From NCBI GenBank assembly GCA_049999765.1, contig JBNGIQ010008451.1, positions 23,400 to 61,611 of the forward strand: DNA of 38,212 nt, written 5' to 3'. A program made the position numbers and the translations under genes. A model generated the notes under the pieces. That model worked only from the letters and a program-made list of their open reading frames with translations, was not told where the DNA came from and did no database searches. The stretch is from Phaeoceros laevis (taxonomy: Eukaryota; Anthocerotophyta; Anthocerotopsida; Notothyladales). Shown one piece after another: positions 29,069 to 38,212 of the stretch (the stretch's first letter is position 1; each line of letters starts with the position of its first letter).

Positions 29069-30844
29069 TTTTATGGCCTCCGAGCTGACCGATGAGGTGA
29101 CTGCACGCGTGAGGAACAGTAAAAGTTCAGGTTGAGTGAATAAACTTGTCCGACTGTGAACAAGGTTTTGCGGGGCTCTTGACACATAGGGTAATTCGCT
29201 GTAGTTTGGGTTATTAGTATTTATTGGCCGCCTGACATTCTTTGTAGCCGCCTGGTTCTTGCTCCTTGTTTAACACAGGCCAGCTCTGATATACCTCCTA
29301 GACGAGTCTGGAATAGTTTGAGGCTAGGCATAAGGCAGCACTTCTAACTATGTATACTCTCCTTAGTTTGATTAGAAGCAGGTTATTGTGTATAATGTTC
29401 AGAGTAACGTTGACATATCTGTAATAGATGAGCAGTTCGTTTGAAAATGTAAAGCCTTTTCATCCTCTAAGTTCTGAAAATCCGCTGCCCTGCAGATGCC
29501 CTGAATCGGGAGACCCAATCCTGAGGCGGTGCCAGTGACGACCAAGTTGTCATCATATCAGCTTTGATACCCCCTCACCAACCCGACGCCGACATTGCTT
29601 TGCAGACTTACCTCGGGCTCTCACCTAGTCCACATGCCCAGTTACCACGTCCAGCTTGTACTGGCATGTAGGAAGACGTTGCCCATGAGGCATGACGCAC
29701 TTGTGGACGTCCTCGCACTATAGCACCAGGACCGGAGTGCGCTCATGCATCCGTTGCAAAACACGTGCGTCCAAGGAGCTCCAAGTGAGCAGCGAAGCCC
29801 ATCTCCTCGGGGATACAGAAGAGGTTACAAAAAAGCGGCTCATGTGGGCAGAGGCGAAGATCCCTAAAGCTGACATGGCCAGAATACCTACAATTGCACC
29901 AGCTAAGAGCCCAACCTCTGCTCCGCATGTCTAACACGGCACGCATAATGCAATGTACGAAGCTGCAGGCTGTAGCTTGCATTTGGCGGCAGACAGACTG
30001 TCTTGCAGCAGAGATGGGCCACGGAAGCTGGAAGCGTCCCCCGAAAGGTTCGAGATACCGCTAAGCTGCACCCTCCAGCCGTAGCCCTATCAGCAGGGCC
30101 CTCTCTTGCTCACTCCCAACTAGAAGGACAAGAGCGTGCTGGATGTGTGGTGATGGCGTGAGCTTGTGCCCACACTATCCACGCGGAATCCGTTGGTTAG
30201 GTCCCCTCTAGACTTGTCCGGACGTAGGACTCCACCGTATCCTGAACCAGGTCTATTCTATTCGGGTTTGTCACAAATATGTGACCAGTTTTTTTCCCGA
30301 TGAGCCTCTTATTATTAGGGGAGCTGAGCATGAGTCCCTAAATGACAGCTCACCAAAAAATATCGCGGGTTCGCGCTGTCTCCATTGACCACTCTTAGGG
30401 AGATTTTCATAGGCATAAGGCCGTTGCTCCCATTCGCCATACAGGTGATGCATGAGTGTCCTATTGCTGCAAAAATCACATCAACTATGTTGCTATGCAT
30501 ATTTTTTTTCATTCAATAGCATTCAACATCTGGATTAGGATATGCACATGATCCCTCACTCTTTAAGAGATGGCATGTCAAGCATAAAGTAAGTGGTCAT
30601 ACTGCATAAAGAGCTGGATAAAATTAAAGACCATGGATTAGAATATCCAAATGGGTTCATTCCATAACCTTGTTGTGTAAGATTTGGAGGTTGTCCTTAA
30701 GAACATAAGAACCTGTACAAAAAAGATAGTATTCAGTGATTTAAAGTTTTATTATTTAAAAATAACGTATTGCTGATGTGTACAACCCTATAACTTGTTT
30801 GTGAGGTTGAGGTAGAATTCACAAACTTAATATTGGTTATGGTT
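29069..30844. other. 3' UTR and intergenic region
   Basis: An AATAAA at 29139-29144, 71 bp after the stop of the large gene, is a plausible polyadenylation signal. Beyond about 29480 the base composition turns GC-richer until about 30250, then AT-rich again. I translated the GC-richer part on both strands and found no recognisable protein; it may be old transposon sequence. Confidence 0.4.
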
Positions 30845-31160
30845 CAAGCTGGGAAGAATTTCACAAATTTCCAATTTCTTAACAATCTTTGGGAGTTTTT
30901 GTCGCCTTCCATATAGCCACTTAGGAACCATTGCAATGAGAGGTACTCATGTGGCACCCTATGGAGTGTCTCTTCACACCATTACAAACTTGCAACCAAT
31001 GTGGTCCCAAGTTGGGAAGAATTTCACAAATTTCCAGTTTCTTTATAATCTTTGGGAGTTTTTGTCGCCTTCCATATAGCCACTTATGAGCCATTGCAAT
31101 GAGAGGTACTCATGTGGTACCGTGTGGAGTGTCTCTTCACACCGATACAAAGCTGCAGGT
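30845..31160. repeat. 163-bp-period tandem duplication
   Basis: The sequence from GGGAAGAATTTCACAAATTT at 30851 recurs at 31014 and stays aligned to about 31155, covering TTTTTGTCGCCTTCCATATA and TGGAGTGTCTCTTCACACC with about 10 differences. The second copy is slightly shorter. No coding content. Confidence 0.85.
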
Positions 31161-31625
31161 GCTGGAAGATGTTCATCGTCCTTGGGACAAACATGTGCAA
31201 CCGATGCTGTGGCTGCAGCCCAGCAGTGGGATTAGTCAGGCAGTCAGGCCGGGTGCCGTAAGACGGCCTGCCTAGCGTTACACCTACACCCTTAACCGCT
31301 TCCACCCCACCGTCGGGCAACCCCATGATTGACCGTCCAGGTTTTCACCAGCCTTGACACAGTGGCCCTAATTTATCTTCTCGTGGTTCGGATAGTGCCT
31401 TTGCTCTGGTTCCGACACGTTGCCCCCACGTGCCGATTACTTTATTTCGCGCGGCTGTGGGGTTCGGACTTCTCTTTACCCTTCGAAAATGCGCTTACAT
31501 GTACATTGCGACCTCTTCGGCCTCCGGAGAAACTCGCGCCCCGCCCTTCTCTTCCCGCATTCCTCGAGAGCAATTGTGCTCCGTCTCCTTGTCTGCGAAC
31601 ATCTTTGCCGCTCCCCGTCGCAACC
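31161..31625 (+). promoter_or_regulatory. Upstream region and leader of the small unknown gene
   Basis: This lies between the tandem duplication and the ATG at 31626. No TATA box was recognised. It becomes GC/CT-rich toward the ATG, as expected for a 5' leader. Several overlapping short open frames exist in all phases and none looks conserved. Confidence 0.3.
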
Positions 31626-34600
31626 ATGCCTGACCGGGACCCGAACGGAAAGATTGTTAGCACGGGGAACTTTCCCCCGCCCCCTGTAAGAGGCGGCATC
31701 ACGAAAGCAATCCTGTCTCCTTCGGGTAAGCCTAGCTCCAACAAGTGAGCAGCAATCGTCTGCTCAATTTGGCAAAGGCATGTAGCGGTTTTCGTGAGGT
31801 TCCTCTGTCTCTTCCCAGCTCCCCTTGGAACCCTCGTCCGATTGGAGTTGTCTTGCTTGGCTGCATTTCGAGAGACTCTGGGGCTGTCTTCCGACTTGTG
31901 TTGTGAAAGCTTGTTTCGTCTGTGAAATGAAGAAGCCCCGGTCGGTCATCTTCGGCTGGCAGCCAGCCAGTGAGAGGCAAGGTGTGTCTCGGGGCTTCGT
32001 ATTTACGAGAGAGTCCTAGTGCATCAGTGCACCTTGACACCAGTCTCCGGCAATTGATCCTCTCGGATTAGGTAGTCTCAGGGCTCCATGGCGTATTCTT
32101 CCGTTCCGTGGTCTGCAGCTGTGAAGCTACTCCCTGTCCCGCAATCGGTGGCCTCTGGAAGCGCGAGCTTGCCAGTCCTTCCGCTTTCATGCGGTAGAGC
32201 GGCTTGTGCTCTCTCCCTTCAATTCAAGGCCCGCTGGTGTGACGGAGCTGGCATGGAGGGCTACACTAACATCCAGCCGGGGAAAAGTTTCCAGAGGCCC
32301 AGACATGCAGATGCCACTTGAGGCGGAATGCAGGAGGTGTTCAAACCAGTGCTAGAAGGGATGAGCTACTGCTGGCAAAGGGTCGCGTGACGACAACACC
32401 ACAGTTGCCTACAACTCTGCTCGTCTCTGGAACCTGTCGACAATCTCTGGAGCTTGTCGGCAACAGCAAACTGTCACTCACTGTAAGATGAGATGTACCG
32501 GTGTGTTTTGTCTAGTCTATTTAACACGACGATATGTGGTAGCTATTCATAACCGTGTCCGCAGAGTTGGTCTCCTGCCTTCCAAATGGCACATTGGATA
32601 GGTGCCATTTGGATAGGTACTAGTACTCGCTTGTGCAAACCGGTAGCAAGTTAGCATTAGAAGTTACTGAATGTAAGATGTGTGACAAGTTAGTGTGCAT
32701 ACTAGATCTCTTGCCATGATCCCATGATCGCTGTGCGTGGCCTCCGGCAGGCCTGTACTAGTGCTGGAGCTAGCTACTATGTAAAGACATAGTACAGACA
32801 TTGGGCTTCATGAAGCTTATGTGTCTTTGTGCACCTGGATTGATTTTCGGACTCCATAGTGTTGGAGAGTTTTTGATAAATTTTTATTGCCTCACAGCTC
32901 GCACGGCTTTGTATGGAGGAAGGTTACTACAAGTTTGGATTTTGCAGCTGACACTCCACTAAGATCACAGGATCTGAATTGCTTAGTGTTAGGACTCTCA
33001 CTAAACTCAACTTCGGAGGCTTCCAAGGTGTAGCCTGGATATTCGCTCAATGGCGGCTCTTATCTCTTCCTGCTGCTCCACATCCAAGATCGTGCATTGT
33101 TGTCCCTGTGTACCCCGTCAAGCACTATAAATCACCCTTCCTTCCCACGGATTTTGGTTTCCCAATGGACGGGATGCAGCTGGCTGACATAGGCCTCCGC
33201 GCCGGCAGTGTAAGATTCCATCTCGTGGTTGAATATACCCATCCATATTCAGAGAACCACGAGATCTGTACTCTTGCTGAGTCACACAGCAGCAGCAACA
33301 AGTGTGCAATCCTTCTAATGCTCTTTGACATTTGCACGCCGTACAGAGCAGGTAAACTTTCTTTCTCGAAGGGATTGTTTCACAACGAATGCCAGTCGTC
33401 TCGTTCATTGGCATGAAGATAGTGAAACTGGTTATTGACTTCACAATTGTGCAATTTGAAGGTAGGAAGTTAGAAGAACAAGCTCCTCGCATGTCTTCTC
33501 AAAATTGTCCATGCGCCGCATCGCACAAAAGCCAATCGGCCGCTGTGCTACTTCCGTTCCACCTAGCTGCTGACACCTTCGACTTGGATCAGGGCCCGCG
33601 CAGCACCAGCAGGGAGGTTTCCAAGTTACATCGATCATGCACCTCCGCCTGTGCAAATGGGAAACGTAACCAGCTGAAATAGGTCAGACAACCGTACTGG
33701 GTATCCAGGGTTTCGTGGAAGCTTCCCCAAGTTCCCATTACGGGTTACAAGACAGATTGGTGCTCAAAGGTGTGGGGAAGGAAGATTCTCACAAGGAGAG
33801 GTTCCTGGAAGCGCCTGGCATGGCAGGCGCTACGTCCCGACGTTGCATTTGATGAGACACTACAATGTCATCGAGGTAACGAAGTTGAAGTGCAAACAAT
33901 TGATGAATCCTCATCCAAAGTAGGCTACGGTGGTTTCGTGGTAAGCAATCAGACTAGCCTTTTACCTCATCTCGTCATAGCCCCAGAAGCTTCCCGAGCA
34001 GGACAATTTCTTACACATTGTGCACGGATGTGTGAAGGAAGGTCGTCCGAAACCGCGTCCTGCCGGCTGCCAAACACACTTATTCTAATCAAGGGGCGGC
34101 CTGCTCTGCCGCCGGCGGGCAGATACGCTAGCCGGAAGTTAGGGGTGGCCTGCCGGCCGTGCTCTCAAGCTCAGTTTCTCGCTTGGAAGGGAAAGGGTAT
34201 TGCACATTGAGCTAGCGGTTCTTGCCTCAGGTCTGTCCAAGACAATCAGCTTGATCTGTCTAAAAATTCAGCCGGATTGGTTGTGTAGACACTGTTGCTG
34301 CCGCTGCTGAAGCGGTGGAAGCCCGAGTCTCAGACTTTTGGTCCAGATTGCTGCAGAGCAGGCCGATTCCGATTGTCAGAACACGAAGTCTTATGGCGAA
34401 AGTTGAAAAGTCCAACCTCCTTTCGGTTTCCGAGCAGTGGAACGCCTGGACGAACGGAGTCTACAAGGATGGTGAATCTCTTCCATCAGATTTTGAGTTC
34501 GAGTATGAGGATCCCGATAAGTTTCCGCCGAAGAGAGGCCGCATCAAGGCCAGAGTGGTATCCAACTTGCTGTCCGGGCTGAAAGACTTTGTGCGCATAT

Positions 34601-34632
34601 TTGTTTGCTGCAAGGGAGAAGCGGCACAGTAG
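31626..34632 (+). CDS. Unrecognised small protein, at least two exons
   Basis: The first exon, 31626-31725, encodes M-P-D-R-D-P-N-G-K-I-V-S-T-G-N-F-P-P-P-P... and ends at a strong G|GTAAGC donor in phase 1. The last exon, 34289-34632, follows TTGTGTAG, restores the frame exactly and encodes 113 residues: an Ala-rich helix, F-W-S-R-L-L-Q-S-R, K-S-N-L-L-S-V-S-E-Q-W-N, an acidic patch (F-E-F-E-Y-E-D-P-D), a basic patch (P-P-K-R-G-R-I-K-A-R) and a C-terminal helix with R-I-F-V-C-C-K-G. Direct joining gives 147 aa. The 2.56-kb intron is far longer than others here, so unseen middle exons are possible; a region ending with a GTG|GTAAGC donor near 33942 is one candidate. I do not recognise the family. 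Confidence 0.5.
31726..34288 (+). other. Long presumed intron or intergenic stretch
   Basis: If the two flanking exons belong together, this is a 2.5-kb intron. Open frames at 32979-33416 and 33770-34210 show no recognisable domains. If the link is wrong, the flanking exons belong to two separate genes. Confidence 0.3.
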
Positions 34633-37600
34633 TAGTAGTAGCTGTTGAAGATGACTCTTCCACCACGAGGAACCAAGTGATAGCAAAGATGACAACCTGA
34701 AATCACACGGATAGGAACTTGTGGTTTTTATTCTTCGTTTTTGCGGTGACAGAGCAAGGGCTTCCACAGACTATCGCAGAGGTGCAGCACATTTCCAGGG
34801 GCGTGATGACGCACGCTTCTGACTTATCACTACGCTGTTGCAGAGGCATGTATGTGAAGTTGAGAAAAGTAGAGGATCTCTACTCTTCTGTATTTACTGT
34901 ACTGTATGTAGCGTAGTGTAGATGCTATCCTCCGCTTTTGTATGTATTGATCTGCTTTGTTTTCAGGTGAGCATCTGAGATCTCCAGGGCCAGTGGAGCT
35001 TGCTCTCAGATCTAACCTCACTCCTTAAAGCGCTTAATTGTAAATGTGTGCACCATTTCATTTTTGACGGCTACGTGTTGCTGCTGGACCATGTGGTCAT
35101 CGGTCTCTGGGTAACTCCGCTGTGATACTTGTTCCGTCTAAGCTTTTACAGAAATTTCATCTTTGAGCATCACATGTTGCCCAGCCTGCCAGGTGTGGTT
35201 TGTTTCATACTAGGAACTTTTTCAGCAAATGTCTGCCTCAGCTGACTGTTGTGCGATCAAAAGTGGGTATGCGTCTTCTGAAAGTGGCACCACCTCGATG
35301 GCGTGGCCTCGATTTTCTACCATATTTCTCCATCTCACTGCTGGTCCAAGTTTTTATGCTCTGCTTGGCATATGCAACTACAGCCTATTGAGTGCAGCCC
35401 TTCCCTTCAAAGGACACAAGCAAAAACAAAGGCCTGACCAAGCTTTGAGCTGGTGCCCTCGGATACGTCTGCCAAGCCATCATGAGCAAAATCTACCTAC
35501 CAGCTGCCACTGCAACGCACCTGGATTTGGAAGAAGCGCATCACCTTTGCTAATTTGTGGTCTTCTCATCCTAGCGGTACTGAATTCAGGACTCGGCAGT
35601 CGGTATGGAGTTTGCCTTCCCAGCCAGGTGGCTGTACGACGTCATGCCAGAAACAAAAAGGAAATGCTTTCCTGACCGTCCTCTTTGCCTCTTTGACTCC
35701 AAAAGGAGGTCCTGCCACAAGTTGGAAGACTAGGGGTTGAGCCAGGTTGACTGCTGCCATTGCCCTGGTCTCTTACATCTACGACGTAAGCGCCAACCCT
35801 GGTGAAAGACATTCCACCATACCGACGACAAGCGTGGGATGTCAAAGCCACAAGAATGTCACGCGTCTCCATCCGCTATCGTATTCTACCAAGGTATATA
35901 CCAATGAGAGTTGGGGCAAAAGTAGTTTGCAAGGCTAAAAATAGGTGACGCGGACTGCCAGTCTGAGGGGCCCCCAGGTTTCTGTCCCCTGCTACCGCTC
36001 GGACCATAAAGCAGCGCAGCCCCAGCTGGCAGGGATGTAGCGCCGCAACAAGGGGAGTCTGCCACAGCCTGAAGGGTGCTGAACTGCCGCTCCTACCACA
36101 TCTGTGTGATTGCTCTGTTTGCTCCCGTGTGCTCCTGAGGTTCATGGCTTGCCTGTTTGCAGCGCTTTCTGTGGCGCATTTGACATGCTCGTAGGCTCCA
36201 GCTGCGCAATCTCATACTTGATTTGCCTGCACTGAAATCTTGCACTGTCGCCTCAAAAGCTCAGCTGCTCTGCAATCTGACTGCCCTGATGCTTCGTTTC
36301 CCGAGCTAGGATTCTTGCTCGCAGGTTCCGCTGATTCTTATGGCTGCATCCTCGGAAATTTGCAGCTTGCAACAGCTCTTGAAAATTGCTACACGGGCTG
36401 TTTGCCTCACCCTTGAGTGACTGCGTCCCTGCTGAGTGATCATGCGATTGACGAGAAGCGCATCACATTTTCCTTACCTCCTAGTTATTCCATTTTCCGA
36501 CGTCCACTCCGACGTGCCCGGAGTGTTGTTGCTTGCAAGCAACTTGCTGCTGCTGCATTTGGCTCATGCTGGCGGCCTGCTTGTAGGGCTGAGCCACTTT
36601 TGTCTTTCTGCTTGTGTGCAGTTTTGTGGCACCCTTCACAAGCCGGACCTGGGAGTGGGATAGATATTGGAGGAAGGTGATTCATGATTATGAGGGGAAA
36701 AAGGGCGCAACACCTGCGGTCTTGAAAGCCTCCCTAATCCTATCTAAATCCCCTGCTCGCCGCTACTTTAGCGCTCTACTCTGCTGCCATGGGGACTGCA
36801 GGGATTTCCAGACAGTCAAAACTGTCTAGTGAGCCCAGCCTATCACGGAGTTGCACTTGCTCTTGCACTCCGTCAGTCCTCCACAGAGGCTCGGTTCATC
36901 CTCAGCCTGGGCCCTCCGGATCCGCTTCACGAGGTGGATGCGCCCGCGGACACAGGAGGGGCCAAGTCATGAATTCAGTTCTCAGTTCTGCTGTTGACGC
37001 TGTCGCATCTGCGCTCTCTACTTGTAGCCACATGTGCCAAGCAACAGAAGCAGAAGATTGAGGCCACTCAAGCAGTGTTGTGATGTGTGGGGAGAAGGTA
37101 AGGTTCCTGTTTTAGCATGCTTGCGCAGGTTGTATTTTGTACCACCAACAAACCTCTAGTCTACCTCAGATGTTTCTTGATACACCTGTCACAATGGCTG
37201 ATGGCGCTCTCGGATGCAGCTTGTTGTGTGGCATATTAGGATCATAGGAACTCGAGGTATTCATTTGGTGCTTCAGTGCCAAAAAAGATTCTTCGCTGAA
37301 CAAATAATTCATGTGTCACTACAGACTTGCCATCCATCTGGAAATCCCGTTTTAATGAGGAGCAGCAGAGGATGCTCCTCATTAGTAGGAGTTCGTGTGT
37401 TGCTATTACCCCTTAGTCAGTGTAGTGACTAATTAGGATATTGCTCACCAGCAAGTGCACTTGTTGCACAAATTTGTACACCTAAGACTAGCCTCCTTAA
37501 TTGCCTAAGAATAAAGAAGGGCAGACTCTCTACTTCGTCGTCAACTCGTCAACTTGTCACATTTCTCTTGTGCTTTGAACCGACGCCCGCTTCTGGCACT

Positions 37601-38180
37601 TCGCACCGTGTGGCGTGTCGTGGGAGACAATGAACCATGAGAGGTCATGTGGGGTCCAGAGCCAGGGAGCTTCATCAGTCAAGCTCGGTTAAGTGCCAGC
37701 GTGACGTCTGTTGTTCCCACATAGCTGCATGCCCCTGTGTGACCGCTCTGTCCTGAAAGCTGAAGAATGATTCCAAGCTCCACCAACACCGCCGTCGCCT
37801 TTCAAGGCGGTGGGCCGCAAACCCGGGAACAAGCCACACAAGTTAAAACATGTACCACTAAATAGTATCTCACTCCAACGAACTTAACGGCCTGTGGGTG
37901 TGTCACTGCAGGGGGATGTGGGATACGCTACAGAAAATGTGAATGTAGTGCCTTGTCACACAATATATTGAGACATTCTGAACAGTCAAAATTGGAAATT
38001 TGGGAATCTCCGTACTCTTAAAATAGAGGTTTTGACTTTTACAAGTCTTTCAAAATTGTTACAGCCATTTCTGTCCAACAATGACAAGACGTTTTTCAGG
38101 GATATCAAAACCTAAATCAAAACATCATCAATGCACGAAACCAAACAAAGCAAATCAAAATGCATGAAAGTGAGAATCTT
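34633..38180. other. No supported gene
   Basis: A TAG/GTA run follows the stop at 34632. The remaining 3.5 kb contains open frames up to 148 codons (35229-35675) with no recognisable features, conserved motifs or consistent splice structure. Two hairpins near 37353-37432 are noted separately. Non-coding RNA or unrecognised lineage-specific genes cannot be excluded. Confidence 0.4.
37353..37384. repeat. 12-bp perfect inverted repeat (hairpin)
   Basis: TAATGAGGAGCA at 37353-37364 is followed, after an 8-nt loop, by its exact reverse complement at 37373-37384. A second small inverted repeat, TTAGTCA/TGACTAA with a 6-nt loop, lies at 37413-37432. Both are in a stretch without genes. Confidence 0.8.
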
Positions 38181-38181
38181 A

Positions 38182-38212
38182 CAGACGGTGGTGGTGGTTG
38201 TGGAGGCGCTGG
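38182..38212 (-). CDS. Possible exon of a minus-strand gene cut by the window edge
   Basis: Read on the minus strand, the last 31 bases form a CCA-rich run ending in a donor-like T|GTAAGATTC near 38182. One frame would be proline-rich (P-P-Q-P-P-P-P-S), another Thr-rich. The evidence is a donor signal plus coding-like composition only. Confidence 0.2.

Noticed and set aside
29743-29982. Minus-strand open frame in the GC-richer region
   Set aside because: Translation in all nearby frames gives no retroelement or gene motif; kept only as part of the intergenic description.
35229-35675. 148-codon plus-strand open frame
   Set aside because: No domain, no supporting splice structure, and similar-length open frames overlap on both strands.
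1-38212. CRISPR arrays, operons or bacterial features
   Set aside because: Genes have spliceosomal introns and plant-specific families; no regularly spaced repeat arrays or polycistronic organisation were seen.

Overview
The window is nuclear DNA of a land plant. It holds a plastid-type CLC chloride channel, an eight-cysteine lipid-transfer protein, a large plant-specific gene I recall from Arabidopsis as the At5g65440/At4g24610 family, and a degenerate chromodomain-bearing Ty3/gypsy retrotransposon. Introns are short (mostly 75-250 bp) with canonical GT-AG ends, and two F-box genes are intronless. This suggests a compact, possibly seed-free plant genome (bryophyte or lycophyte), but the species cannot be named from sequence alone.

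Layout. 1-1735: an intronless F-box gene (+). 2836-6575: a seven-exon CLC-e-like channel (-). 6943-8388: a seven-exon CBP3/UQCC1-type cytochrome bc1 assembly chaperone (+), divergent from the CLC gene over about 370 bp. 8807-9397: a three-exon gene (+) for a small, probably mitochondrial single-pass membrane protein whose first exon is a paralogue of the CBP3 presequence exon. 10630-12231: a second intronless F-box gene (+) with a TATA box and a palindromic ACGT-core element. 12772-13107: a secreted nsLTP-like protein (-).

13474-18480 is an old Ty3/gypsy chromovirus (-), readable as protease, RT, RNase H, integrase and chromodomain. It is interrupted by at least three younger insertions: a tRNA-headed SINE, a fold-back insertion and a short hAT-like TIR element. 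19069-20470 holds a long-TIR (Mutator-like) element and related CGTTTC-rich debris. 21208-21665 has small tandem duplications.

22660-29068 is a 22-exon gene (about 1274 codons) with an acidic, Ser-rich N-terminal region, a possible C2-like segment and a long helical C-terminal half. Near its 3' end two consecutive exons look like a diverged duplication. 31626-34632 probably encodes a small unrecognised protein in at least two exons. The last 3.5 kb has no gene I can support, apart from a possible exon at the right edge.

The most notable pattern is the pair at 6943-9397. Two neighbouring genes share a duplicated 43-codon N-terminal exon with the same phase-0 donor but encode unrelated mature proteins. 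This looks like a captured or duplicated mitochondrial-targeting exon and may be a two-gene respiratory assembly module. All exon models were built by hand from splice signals, phase and recalled family conservation; none was checked against RNA or databases.
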